A DNA stretch of 64,000 bases from a bacterium (GCA_030824555.1 JAVBXK010000057.1:1-64000), one strand, 5' to 3'; counted from the first letter of the stretch, positions 28,331 through 35,063 are shown. Program-made: numbers and translations. Notes: a model not told the origin generated them from the letters alone.

Positions 28331-29311
28331 TTGGCAAAAAAAACGTATCTGGATTTCGAGCAGCCCATTGCCGAGCTGGAAACCAAGATTGAAGAGTTGC
28401 GTTATGTGCAGACCGAATCAGCGGTAGACATTTCGTCCGAGATCGAACAGCTGGCCAAGAAAAGCCAGCAACTCACCAAAGATGTCTACAGTGACCTGAC
28501 GCCCTGGCAAATCACCAAGATTGCCCGTCACGCAGACCGCCCCTACACGCTCGACTACATCCGTGAGGTGTTCACGCACTTTGTCGAACTTCACGGCGAC
28601 CGCCATTTTTCTGACGATCTGAGCATCGTCGGCGGGTTGGCCCGTTTCAACGGCATGTCCTGCATGGTGCTGGGGCATCAGAAAGGGCGCGACACCCGCG
28701 AACGCGCTTTGCGCAATTTCGGGATGACCAAGCCCGAGGGCTACCGCAAGGCCCTGCGCCTGATGAAGCTGGCCGAAAAATTCAAACTGCCGGTGTTCAC
28801 GTTTGTCGACACGCCCGGTGCTTACCCGGGCATCGATGCTGAAGAGCGCGGGCAATCCGAGGCCATTGGCCGCAACATTTTCGAGATGGCGCAACTTGAA
28901 GTGCCCATCATCAGCACGGTGATCGGCGAAGGTGGGTCCGGTGGCGCGTTGGCCATTTCCGTGGCAGACCAAGTGGTGATGCTGCAGTACTCGGTCTATT
29001 CCGTCATCAGCCCTGAAGGCTGTGCGTCCATTCTCTGGAAAACCAGTGACCGTGCAGAACAAGCAGCTGAAGCGCTGGGCATCACAGCGCATCGGCTCAA
29101 AGCGCTGGGCCTGGTGGACAAAATCGTGAACGAGCCCGTGGGTGGCGCGCACCGCGATCCCAAGCAGATGGCCGCCTTGCTCAAGCGCGGGTTGGCCGAT
29201 GCCTGGCGCCAGTTGGCCGATCTGAAGCCCAAAGAGCTGCTAGATCGGCGCTATGCCCGCCTGCAAAGCTACGGTCGCTTCACCGACACCAAAGCTGACC
29301 GTTCCCGCTGA
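28331..29311 (+). CDS. accA: acetyl-CoA carboxylase carboxyltransferase subunit alpha
   Basis: AccA with AccD transfers the carboxyl group from carboxybiotin to acetyl-CoA, making malonyl-CoA for fatty acid synthesis. The 326-residue protein has the usual N-terminal helical region, then [23 protein letters not shown] and the crotonase-type core with [19 protein letters not shown] and [12 protein letters not shown]. The start is a TTG at 28331 with ACAGGAG nine bases upstream; there is no in-frame ATG at the expected end. Length is normal (about 320). Confidence 0.97.
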   Translation: MAKKTYLDFEQPIAELETKIEELRYVQTESAVDISSEIEQLAKKSQQLTKDVYSDLTPWQITKIARHADRPYTLDYIREVFTHFVELHGDRHFSDDLSIVGGLARFNGMSCMVLGHQKGRDTRERALRNFGMTKPEGYRKALRLMKLAEKFKLPVFTFVDTPGAYPGIDAEERGQSEAIGRNIFEMAQLEVPIISTVIGEGGSGGALAISVADQVVMLQYSVYSVISPEGCASILWKTSDRAEQAAEALGITAHRLKALGLVDKIVNEPVGGAHRDPKQMAALLKRGLADAWRQLADLKPKELLDRRYARLQSYGRFTDTKADRSR

Positions 29312-29315
29312 TTCT

Positions 29316-30347
29316 GTGAATCCGGGTACCAGCAGCCTCGTGCCGCTGCGCCGGGCGCTCCAGGAATGGCTGAGCCAACATGGGCTGCCAACACCGGGTG
29401 CCTACACCCCGCTGGCCATTGCGTACAGCGGCGGGCTCGATTCCACGGTACTGCTTCGCGTTGCCCATTCGCTTTGGCCGGGAGCGGTGGTGGCCATACA
29501 CATCAACCACGGGTTGCAAACCGCTGCGGCAGGGTTCGAGTCACACTGCACCACCACATGCGAACAATTGGGTGTTCCACTTTCGGTCATGCGCGCAAAC
29601 ATCCGCCTGCAGCCGGGTGACAGCCTGGAAGAGCAAGCCCGGGATGCTCGGTATACCCTGCTCGGGCAGGCTGCGGGCGCCCTGGGCGCGCGCGTGGTGT
29701 GGTTGGCCCAGCATGCCAACGACCAGGCTGAAACCATCGTGTTGGCCTTGTCGCGAGGAGCCGGGGTGTCCGGGTTGGCTGGCATGGGCGACATCACTGT
29801 CAACGGCGATTTGACGTTTGGCCGCCCCTTGCTTGCCCTGCCACAGGCCCGGTTGAGGGCTCTGGCCCAGGCGCAAGGCTGGGATTTTGTAGACGACCCC
29901 ACCAATCACGACACGCGACACACGCGCAACCGCATTCGCCACAACGTGATGCCTGCTTTGTCGCAGGCTTTCCCACAGATTGTGGCCACGCTGTCGCGTT
30001 CCGCTCGGCATTGCGCACAAGCCGATGACTTGCTCGTCGAATTGGCGCGGCTCGATTTGCAGGCCGTGGGCGTGCCACCTGGGCTGAGGGCCCTGCAATC
30101 ATTGACCACACCCAGGCTGAGCAACGCTTTGCGTTGCTGGTTGCGTGACACGACCGGGCGCGCACCCTCCACCGCGCAGTTGGGTGAATTGCTCAAACAG
30201 ATCGTGGTCGCCACCACGCGTGGGCACCACATTGACATCAAAGTGGGCAAGGGCAGGGTGGTGCGTGCGGGCCATCACCTGGCCTATGTACCGCCTTTGT
30301 CGCCAACAGATTCCGCTGCCAAAGAGCAGGGCCAGAATGAGGCATAA
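29316..30347 (+). CDS. tilS: tRNA(Ile)-lysidine synthase
   Basis: TilS converts C34 of the CAU anticodon of one tRNA-Ile to lysidine, an essential decoding step. The PP-loop motif IAYSGGLDSTVLLRVAH and the HINHGLQ segment mark the N-terminal adenylation domain; QHANDQAETIVL and NRIRHNVMPAL complete it. The C-terminal region is shorter than in E. coli. The start is uncertain: I give the GTG four bases after the accA stop, while an ATG at 29253 lies in frame inside accA. No clear ribosome site distinguishes them. It ends just before tRNA-Ser. Confidence 0.9.
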   Translation: MNPGTSSLVPLRRALQEWLSQHGLPTPGAYTPLAIAYSGGLDSTVLLRVAHSLWPGAVVAIHINHGLQTAAAGFESHCTTTCEQLGVPLSVMRANIRLQPGDSLEEQARDARYTLLGQAAGALGARVVWLAQHANDQAETIVLALSRGAGVSGLAGMGDITVNGDLTFGRPLLALPQARLRALAQAQGWDFVDDPTNHDTRHTRNRIRHNVMPALSQAFPQIVATLSRSARHCAQADDLLVELARLDLQAVGVPPGLRALQSLTTPRLSNALRCWLRDTTGRAPSTAQLGELLKQIVVATTRGHHIDIKVGKGRVVRAGHHLAYVPPLSPTDSAAKEQGQNEA

Positions 30348-30359
30348 TATTGGTTTCCT

Positions 30360-30452
30360 GGAGTGATGACCGAGTGGCCGAAGGTGCTCCCCTGCTAAGG
30401 GAGTATGGGGTGTAGAGCCTCATCGAGGGTTCGAATCCCTCTCACTCCGCCA
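30360..30452 (+). tRNA. tRNA-Ser(GCU), integration target
   Basis: This is a class II tRNA of 93 bases including the encoded CCA. The acceptor arms GGAGUGA and UCACUCC pair with discriminator G. The anticodon stem CUCCC/GGGAG holds loop CUGCUAA with anticodon GCU. A long variable arm (UAUGGGGUGUAGAGCCUCA) and the T-loop GGUUCGAAUCC are clear. Its last 14 bases, including CCA, are duplicated at 35014, so it is the attachment site of the integrated element. Confidence 0.97.
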
Positions 30453-30454
30453 GG
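30439..30454 (+). repeat. attL, 16-bp direct repeat at the tRNA-Ser 3' end
   Basis: The 16 bases CTCTCACTCCGCCAGG occur here, spanning the T-arm edge, acceptor strand and CCA, and again exactly at 35014-35029. The repeat length and its position inside a tRNA 3' end are as expected for attL of a tyrosine-integrase element. Confidence 0.92.
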
Positions 30455-30463
30455 AATCCTAAG

Positions 30464-30488
30464 TACCGCCTCTCAGGCGGTATTTTTT
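30464..30488 (+). terminator. rho-independent terminator just inside attL
   Basis: The stem TACCGCCT/AGGCGGTA with a CTC loop is followed directly by TTTTTTT. It lies ten bases inside the element and would terminate the tRNA-Ser transcript, replacing the native terminator that now lies beyond attR. Confidence 0.85.
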
Positions 30489-30494
30489 TGCCCG

Positions 30495-30628
30495 TTTTTG
30501 ATGGACGGCATCCAATTCTCCATAGTAGAGTTCGATGCAGACGGTTTTTAGGCGAGTCAATCCGGGTCATCCAAGCGCATGTTTTTTTGATGGATGGGAT
30601 GATGGCCGGGCCGTTTGTCCATCAAAAA
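30495..30628. repeat. left-end arm-type repeats TTTTTGATGGA (three copies)
   Basis: The core TTTTTGATGGA occurs at 30495-30505 (plus), at 30584-30594 (plus, within a longer 23-base match to the right end) and inverted at 30618-30628. All three lie between attL and the integrase start. Repeats of this kind flanking the crossover site are typical of integrase arm-binding sites. Confidence 0.7.
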
Positions 30629-30638
30629 GGGAAGGCCC

Positions 30639-31883
30639 ATGCCAAAGGTTGCCAAAGCGCTGTCGGCGCTGGAAGTCAAACGACTGAACACGCCCGGCGT
30701 TCACGCTGTTGGCACGGTGCCGGGCTTGATGCTGCGAGTTGGTGACACTGGACAACGGTACTGGTTTTTGCGCACCACGATCAAGGGAAAGCGAACCGAC
30801 ATCGGCATCGGCAGTTACCCAGAAACCAGCCTTGCGGATGCTCACGCAGAGGGTCGGAGGCTAAAGGCCAAAATCGCGGTCGGTGGCGACCCGGTTGCAG
30901 AACGGGCAGCTCCGGCGAAGGCCGCGAAGCAGACATTTCGGGCCGTAGCCGATGCGTACATTGACAGCCATCGGTCGGGGTGGAAAAACGACAAGCACGC
31001 GCAGCAGTGGGCAAACACGTTGGAGACCTACGCCCACTCGGTCATTGGAACCAAAAACGTTGGTGATGTGACCGTGGCCGATGTGTTGGCCATCCTGCAA
31101 CCGATCTGGGCAGTCAAGAACGAGACCGCCACCCGAGTTCGCCAGCGCATCGAATTGGTGCTGAGCTACGGAATGGCACTTGGCCATGCCCCGAAGGGGC
31201 TGAATCCAGCTGCATGGCGCGGCAATCTGGACAACCTGCTGCCTAAACCTTCAAAGGTCGCAAAAGTAGAGCATCACCCCGCCGTGCCGTTCCCCGATGC
31301 GCCACATTTCTTCCAGCGCCTGCAAGAAATGCCCGGCATGGGTGCCCGCTGCCTTGAGTTCGTGATGCTGACCGCATGCCGCTCAGGTGAGGCACGCTTG
31401 GCTATATGGGGTGAGTTCGATCTGACGGCTGGAATTTGGACCATCCCGGCAGTGCGCATGAAGGCGGGCCGTGAACATCGAGTGCCCCTGTCCGGACCCG
31501 TGCTGGCGCTGTTGAAGGCTTTGCCCCGGTTGGAGGATGAGCCGCTTGTTTTCCCCGGCATGAAGCCCAAGAAACCCTTGTCAGACATGACCCTGACTGC
31601 ATGCATGCGCCGCTTGAACGTCAAAGATCAAGAGGGTAGGCAGTGTGTCCCTCACGGCTTGCGTTCGACGTTTCGCGACTGGGCATCTGAAGTCACAAAC
31701 ACCCCGAACGAAATTGTTGAAATGGCGCTGGCTCACGCTATCGAGAACGCCGCCGAAGCGGCATATCGACGCGGCGACTTGCTCCGGAAACGTGAACAAC
31801 TGATGGCGGACTGGGCTGCCTTCATAGGCGATACAGCATCCGATGAAAACTTGGCGAAAAATCCATTGCTCCCAAAACAATAG
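30639..31883 (+). CDS. int: P4-type tyrosine integrase
   Basis: This site-specific recombinase catalyses integration at the tRNA-Ser end. The 414-residue protein starts at MPKVAKAL after AAAAGGGAAG; a TTG eight codons upstream is less likely. Residues 1-90 are the DUF4102 arm-DNA-binding domain (LSALEVKRL ... GSYPETSLADAHAEGRRLKA). Residues 98-195 are the core-binding SAM-like domain. The catalytic domain contains Arg248 (ACRSGEARL), Lys275, His339 and Arg342 (VPHGLRSTF), His366 and the nucleophile Tyr376 (AAYRRGD). All active-site residues are present, so it is likely functional. It reads away from the tRNA. Confidence 0.96.
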   Translation: MPKVAKALSALEVKRLNTPGVHAVGTVPGLMLRVGDTGQRYWFLRTTIKGKRTDIGIGSYPETSLADAHAEGRRLKAKIAVGGDPVAERAAPAKAAKQTFRAVADAYIDSHRSGWKNDKHAQQWANTLETYAHSVIGTKNVGDVTVADVLAILQPIWAVKNETATRVRQRIELVLSYGMALGHAPKGLNPAAWRGNLDNLLPKPSKVAKVEHHPAVPFPDAPHFFQRLQEMPGMGARCLEFVMLTACRSGEARLAIWGEFDLTAGIWTIPAVRMKAGREHRVPLSGPVLALLKALPRLEDEPLVFPGMKPKKPLSDMTLTACMRRLNVKDQEGRQCVPHGLRSTFRDWASEVTNTPNEIVEMALAHAIENAAEAAYRRGDLLRKREQLMADWAAFIGDTASDENLAKNPLLPKQ

Positions 31884-32050
31884 CATCAAAAGTTATAGCA
31901 TCAAAATAAATTTTTACCTATGAACGAATTCAATTTGAAGCCATTTTTATAGGTCAAAAAACATCGGATTTTGAAACCCCTTCCTATAGTGAAGTTGGGT
32001 GCCTCATGTCGGGGCACCGCATCTCATGATAGAGAAAGGCAGTTCACCAA
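31884..32050. promoter_or_regulatory. AT-rich leader before the AlpA-like operon
   Basis: This 167-base AT-rich gap follows the integrase. It contains an inverted ACCTAT ... ATAGGT pair and a hairpin with arms GGTGCC (31998-32003) and GGCACC (32013-32018) upstream of the small-gene operon. It probably carries that operon's promoter and control sites; exact -35/-10 boxes are not convincing. Confidence 0.4.
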
Positions 32051-32239
32051 ATGACAGACCCGAACATAGTCGTTCGCTTGCGCCAAGTTCCGCAAATCGT
32101 CGGAATCTCGATTGCCTCAATCAATCGACTCCGCCGTGCCGGGGAGTTCGTACCAGCGGTGCGACTCGGAGCCGCAGCCGTAGGTTTCCTGCGCTCCGAT
32201 CTGGACGCATGGCTTCAAGCACGCCGGGAGGCAGCATGA
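32051..32239 (+). CDS. AlpA-like helix-turn-helix regulator/excisionase
   Basis: This is a 62-residue DNA-binding protein of the AlpA/MerR-like winged-helix type, common in P4-type elements, where such proteins activate integrase or act as excisionase. The visible pattern is VVRLRQVPQIVGISIASINRLRRAGEFVPAV, split as a short strand, a helix-turn-helix and a wing, ending with FLRSDLDAWLQARRE (the canonical 'W...R' tail). A ribosome site (GAGAAAGG) precedes the ATG. Its stop overlaps the next start as ATGA, beginning a coupled operon. Whether it acts as Xis or as a regulator here is inference. Confidence 0.82.
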   Translation: MTDPNIVVRLRQVPQIVGISIASINRLRRAGEFVPAVRLGAAAVGFLRSDLDAWLQARREAA

Positions 32240-32418
32240 ACCTAAGTCCACGAAACCAATGCATCGTTGATCGTTTCGATCAGTTCGTCGCCAAACTGGA
32301 TGCCAAAGTTCAGGCCGCACTCGCAACGCTGGAAACATCGGAGCAGGAAAACGCCGCCGCTTATGCCGAACTCGACATGCTGTTGGCAACCCTCGAACCG
32401 CTTGTGGAGGCCAAATGA
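32236..32418 (+). CDS. small helical hypothetical protein (60 residues)
   Basis: This small protein starts at MNLSPRNQ, an ATG overlapping the AlpA stop. The sequence is strongly helical with heptad-like spacing (FDQFVAKLDAKVQAALATLE ... LDMLLATLEPL), so it may form a coiled coil. No family was recognised. Support for it being real comes from the ATGA overlaps at both its start and its stop (the latter with the 86-residue gene), which is the same translational-coupling arrangement seen through the operon. Confidence 0.65.
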   Translation: MNLSPRNQCIVDRFDQFVAKLDAKVQAALATLETSEQENAAAYAELDMLLATLEPLVEAK

Positions 32419-32675
32419 CCGAGATCGAAACACTCATCGCAGAGCTAGGGCCAACGTGTCCGGTAGCACTACTGAGCCACAGCAAAACGGAAGCGGCAGC
32501 CATGTTCACAAGGCCCGGCCACACCGTAAAGCATGGCGGGCTTACAGTCCATGTGTTCACTGAACGCTCCGGCTTCCGTGTGCTGGTTGCGGACAGGGCA
32601 GGAAGCGGGGTGTCGCTTGAAGTGCCTTGCCCGACCGATGCCGTCCAAATGCCTGACGGCCATGTTGTGGCCTGA
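32415..32675 (+). CDS. hypothetical protein of the element (86 residues)
   Basis: An 86-residue protein that I do not recognise. It begins MTEIETLIAEL and is mixed alpha/beta, with a probable beta-hairpin in the middle (TVKHGGLTVHVFTERSGFRV). There is no signal peptide or membrane segment. It is translationally coupled to the preceding 60-residue gene by an ATGA overlap and overlaps the next gene by up to 14 bases, so it is part of the same operon. No function is proposed. Confidence 0.65.
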   Translation: MTEIETLIAELGPTCPVALLSHSKTEAAAMFTRPGHTVKHGGLTVHVFTERSGFRVLVADRAGSGVSLEVPCPTDAVQMPDGHVVA

Positions 32676-33465
32676 AGAACTCGACATGCACGATGCCCCG
32701 GCCATCAGGTCTGGGGCAGAACTGCTGGCGGGCATCCCACCAGCCGAACGGGCACGCTTTGCCGCTAAAACGGAGACGCTGAAGCACTGCACGGCGCTCG
32801 AACTGCTGCCAGCAATGCAAGGCACCCACAGCGTTGCAACGCTGTGGGCGTTGCACCTCGAATTTCACAGGCGCGGCATCCCGCCGATCTTGCGCGGACC
32901 CCGGCATGAACTTGGCCCGCAAGGCGATTTTCTCGACCTCGCGGCAGACCTGTTGTGGCTGCAGCGCCAATGGCCCGAACACCGATGCAAAAGCCGTCTG
33001 GCGCGTGCCGTGTTCAAAGCCGAACCAGACGGCCCTATTTGGCATGGGCTGGCGCTGGCATTCAGCGCCAGCATCGGCAGCACGCGGGGCCGGGCCATTT
33101 CATTGGGCCTGCATCCACACCAACGCCACGACCTGCGCAGTCTGGCCGATGCCTCGACACGTCGCCGCTTTGACGGCCTGCACGGCGAAGGCTTCGGAGG
33201 GCTCCGGGATGCGCTGATCTCTGCACTTGTTGAAAACCCCGACAGGTCAGGCCGCACCAGCCCCGCCGACACTGCCAGCCGCCGGGCTTTTTTGTGGCGC
33301 ATCCACCAGTTGAGCGGACAGAACCACCAGCGCACCGCTCAACTGTGGGCGCTCATTTCAGGCCAGCCGATCACCCGCCAGCAAACCGCCCGGCACATCG
33401 CAGCAGTTGCACCCATTGCCGCCCAACTCGAACGGAGCCAAAAACGCGAAACATCACCACCATGA
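32662..33465 (+). CDS. hypothetical protein of the element (267 residues)
   Basis: This is the largest cargo gene, and I do not recognise the product. The sequence is rich in His and Arg and mostly helical. Notable stretches are IPPILRGPRHELGPQGDFLD, WHGLALAFSASIGSTRGRA and, near the C-terminus, LISGQPITRQQTARHIAAVA, which has the spacing of a helix-turn-helix. Two starts are possible: MLWPEELD at 32662, overlapping the previous gene, or MHDAPAIR at 32686. DNA binding, for example at the repeats that begin 20 bases after its stop, is a guess from the C-terminal pattern and the basic composition. Confidence 0.65.
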   Translation: MLWPEELDMHDAPAIRSGAELLAGIPPAERARFAAKTETLKHCTALELLPAMQGTHSVATLWALHLEFHRRGIPPILRGPRHELGPQGDFLDLAADLLWLQRQWPEHRCKSRLARAVFKAEPDGPIWHGLALAFSASIGSTRGRAISLGLHPHQRHDLRSLADASTRRRFDGLHGEGFGGLRDALISALVENPDRSGRTSPADTASRRAFLWRIHQLSGQNHQRTAQLWALISGQPITRQQTARHIAAVAPIAAQLERSQKRETSPP

Positions 33466-33484
33466 CATACGCAGGGGGTCCGCT

Positions 33485-33503
33485 CACTGAACGTAGTTCA
33501 GTG
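33485..33503. repeat. perfect hairpin CACTGAAC-GTA-GTTCAGTG
   Basis: Perfect 8-base arms with a 3-base loop, 20 bases after the 267-residue gene. There is no T-run on either side, so it is not a classical terminator. It adjoins the repeat cluster at 33507-33619. Confidence 0.7.
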
Positions 33504-33506
33504 TGT

Positions 33507-33619
33507 AAACCGCACCCCCTTCCGCCAGAGGGAATGAAGGGGGTGCGGTTTCAAGCAAATAAGGGGGCGCGGAACACTCCAAAAACAGTCCAAAGCCGCA
33601 CCTTCGCTCGCACCCCCTT
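33507..33619. repeat. iteron-like cluster of four 11-bp motifs with a 15-bp inverted repeat
   Basis: The motif CGCACCCCCTT occurs at 33511-33521 and identically at 33609-33619. Its complement AAGGGGGTGCG lies at 33537-33547, and a one-mismatch copy AAGGGGGCGCG at 33561-33571. The first two form a perfect inverted repeat with 15-base arms (33507-33521 and 33537-33551). Clustered, oriented copies in a noncoding gap look like binding sites for an element protein, such as a replication or control region. Confidence 0.7.
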
Positions 33620-33659
33620 TGCGCACGTTTTTCAACCCTTCCAAGCCCCGGAACAATTC

Positions 33660-33893
33660 ATGAAAATCACCGAACTCGATTCAACCCAATTTGCCGACAT
33701 CTACGCCGAATCTGAAGCGCTGTTGAACCACGACATGCCCGGAGGGATGTTCATCAACGTGCTGCGACACCCGGCGCTAGGAGACGTGCTGCTGTTGCAA
33801 GATGGTCAATCCGGTGCGCTTATCCAGCGGGCAGCTCCCGGCGAAAGCGTCCACGACCATGCCCGTGCTGTCGCTGCCATGAACTTTCGCTGA
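33660..33893 (+). CDS. hypothetical protein of the element (77 residues)
   Basis: A 77-residue product starting MKITELDS; I do not recognise it. It has alternating helix and strand (FADIYAESEALLNHD, then GDVLLLQDGQSGALIQR) and no membrane segment. The frame is open upstream through the repeat cluster, but that part has repeat-derived composition and no plausible start. The gene lies 194 bases after the previous one and 78 before the next, so it may have its own promoter. Confidence 0.55.
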   Translation: MKITELDSTQFADIYAESEALLNHDMPGGMFINVLRHPALGDVLLLQDGQSGALIQRAAPGESVHDHARAVAAMNFR

Positions 33894-33922
33894 GCCAGTT
33901 CAAAAAGAAGTCGCATTGTCAA

Positions 33923-33949
33923 TGTGATTCCTATAATGTGAGCATCACA
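33923..33949 (+). promoter_or_regulatory. putative promoter -10 box within an inverted repeat
   Basis: A perfect TATAAT (33932-33937) is enclosed by the inverted repeat TGTGAT (33923-33928) and ATCACA (33944-33949), upstream of the 69-residue gene with its strong ribosome site. The -35 region is not clear, which would fit a regulated promoter. Confidence 0.5.
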
Positions 33950-33971
33950 AACCAACTTTAAGGGGAATCAC

Positions 33972-34181
33972 ATGAACGATCTGACAACACGGGCACTCGC
34001 CGCTTACTTTCGCAGCGGTGGAACTGAGCAACCAAGCACGACTGATTCAGGCGTAGAGACCACCGCAGACGGAAAGCAGTATGTTGCACTGCGCAACGTG
34101 TCGGGCATCTTGGCCGTGTACCGGGTCAAGGTGGATGGTGTGCTGAAACGCCTGAAGCGATACCCATCAGATATACGATAA
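33972..34181 (+). CDS. small hypothetical protein of the element (69 residues)
   Basis: A 69-residue protein starting MNDLTTRALAAYFRSGG, preceded by a very strong ribosome site (AAGGGGA, six bases before the ATG). The second half is predicted beta-rich (KQYVALRNVSGILAVYRVKV) and ends basic (LKRLKRYPSDIR). I cannot assign a family with confidence. It is the best-supported small cargo gene because promoter-like sequence, ribosome site and a following terminator all fit, suggesting a separately and strongly expressed unit. Confidence 0.75.
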   Translation: MNDLTTRALAAYFRSGGTEQPSTTDSGVETTADGKQYVALRNVSGILAVYRVKVDGVLKRLKRYPSDIR

Positions 34182-34204
34182 AACGAAAATTTCTTATATA
34201 AGCA

Positions 34205-34238
34205 GGGGCTGGTTCCTACAATGGGCCAGCCCCTTTTT
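34205..34238 (+). terminator. rho-independent terminator after the 69-residue gene
   Basis: Stem GGGGCTGG (34205-34212) and CCAGCCCC (34226-34233), followed by TTTTT. It separates the 69-residue gene from the 122-residue gene. Confidence 0.9.
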
Positions 34239-34253
34239 CTTTAGGTCATAACC

Positions 34254-34622
34254 ATGTCAGAAAACACCATACAGCCCACAAAAAAGAAGTACACCGAATC
34301 AGAGGATCGGTACAAAGAAACCCTGTATCGGTCCGTCTATGCGATTCGCAAGGAACTCGAACCCGCCCTGAAGGAGATGATCACCGCTTCGGGTGCCCCG
34401 TCGGTGTCCGGGATGATGACGATGCTGGCCAGGGAGCCGCAACGGTGCGCTGAGGCGCTGCGTCCGATCTTTGCAGAGCTGGCAGATGCGGAGCCCAACC
34501 AGCGCCGACGACTGAAGGTCACCATGAAGTCGATCACCGATGAACTGAAGTCGGGCGAGGTGTCCGCTGAAGAGGTCGCGGCAGCCATCGCCGCCATCAA
34601 AGCAAGCAAGTCGGCGCAATAA
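34254..34622 (+). CDS. hypothetical protein of the element (122 residues)
   Basis: A 122-residue protein that I do not recognise. It has a Lys/Glu-rich N-terminus (IQPTKKKYTESEDRYKETLY) and is almost wholly helical. A Met-rich turn (GMMTMLARE) and a C-terminal helix (SAEEVAAAIAAIKASKSAQ) are the only distinctive parts. It starts 16 bases after the terminator T-run, with only a weak ribosome site (TTTAGG) upstream. It is the last gene before the right end of the element. Confidence 0.65.
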   Translation: MSENTIQPTKKKYTESEDRYKETLYRSVYAIRKELEPALKEMITASGAPSVSGMMTMLAREPQRCAEALRPIFAELADAEPNQRRRLKVTMKSITDELKSGEVSAEEVAAAIAAIKASKSAQ

Positions 34623-35013
34623 GTACGGCTTGCTGGCGCTGACCTTGTACCCCTTATCCCAAACGGCACCGATGCTGAAGGGCTTGACGAAGTTTTTTCC
34701 CGATTTTTGATCGTCACCTATAAGCAAACGGCCCCACCCCAAGCGGTTCCGATGCTTTCAAGTAAGGCACTTTCCACAAACAGCGCCAGCGCCCGGAGCG
34801 TCAAGCTATATTCCGAAAATAGTCGCTGTTTTCAATGCTTCCGGCAGACAGGGATTCACATCGACTCCGGTACACTGCCCCCAGTGGTGACGCAACCCAG
34901 CAACACCCCGGAAACAGGCAGCACTTTGTTTTTTGATGGATGGGATGATGGATGGCGGATTTTTATTGAAAAAAATCCAATGAAATCAAATGCTTGTGAT
35001 TGAGTTCTAAAGA
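34623..35013. other. noncoding right end of the element
   Basis: 391 bases with no convincing gene. The 98-codon plus-strand frame at 34707-35003 is low-complexity and lacks a ribosome site. The stretch is more AT-rich than the host DNA. It contains the right-end copy of the arm repeat (34929-34951), 62 bases before attR. Nothing else was recognised. Confidence 0.6.
34929..34951 (+). repeat. right-end arm-type repeat, 23-bp match to the left end
   Basis: These 23 bases, TTTTTT followed by GATGGATGGGATGATGG, are identical to 30583-30605 near the left end. With the three left-end copies of TTTTTGATGGA they are best explained as integrase arm-type or excisionase binding sites. Confidence 0.75.
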
Positions 35014-35029
35014 CTCTCACTCCGCCAGG
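35014..35029 (+). repeat. attR, 16-bp direct repeat
   Basis: Exact second copy of CTCTCACTCCGCCAGG. Immediately beyond it lies GTACGCATG and the terminator that originally followed tRNA-Ser, which supports this as the right junction. Confidence 0.92.
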
Positions 35030-35037
35030 TACGCATG

Positions 35038-35063
35038 AAAAGCCCCGCTAGCCGGGGCTTTTT
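35038..35063 (+). terminator. original tRNA-Ser terminator, now beyond attR
   Basis: Stem AAAGCCCCG/CGGGGCTTT with loop CTAGC, followed by a T-run. It lies nine bases after attR, where it would have closed the tRNA-Ser transcript before integration. Confidence 0.9.

Larger units (their letters stand above)
30439..35029 (+). mobile_element. 4.6-kb integrative element in tRNA-Ser(GCU)
   Basis: A compact element is bounded by the 16-bp att repeat, with a repeat-unit length of 4,575 bases. The integrase gene lies next to the tRNA and is followed by an AlpA-like regulator and six small unrecognised genes, all on the plus strand. Probable integrase arm sites lie near both ends, and an iteron-like repeat cluster lies at 33485-33620. 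There is no transposase, relaxase, capsid, terminase or primase. It resembles satellite-like or genomic-island integrases in architecture. Mobility would depend on its own integrase plus an excision factor (possibly the AlpA-like protein) and any transfer on a helper; the last point is inference. Confidence 0.9.

Noticed and set aside
33294-33659. Upstream extension of the 77-residue gene to 33294
   Set aside because: It would overlap the 267-residue gene and translate the hairpins and repeat motifs; the ATG at 33660 is more plausible.
34707-35003. 98-codon plus-strand frame at the right end of the element
   Set aside because: Runs through the arm repeat and up to attR, has no ribosome site, and lacks protein-like composition.
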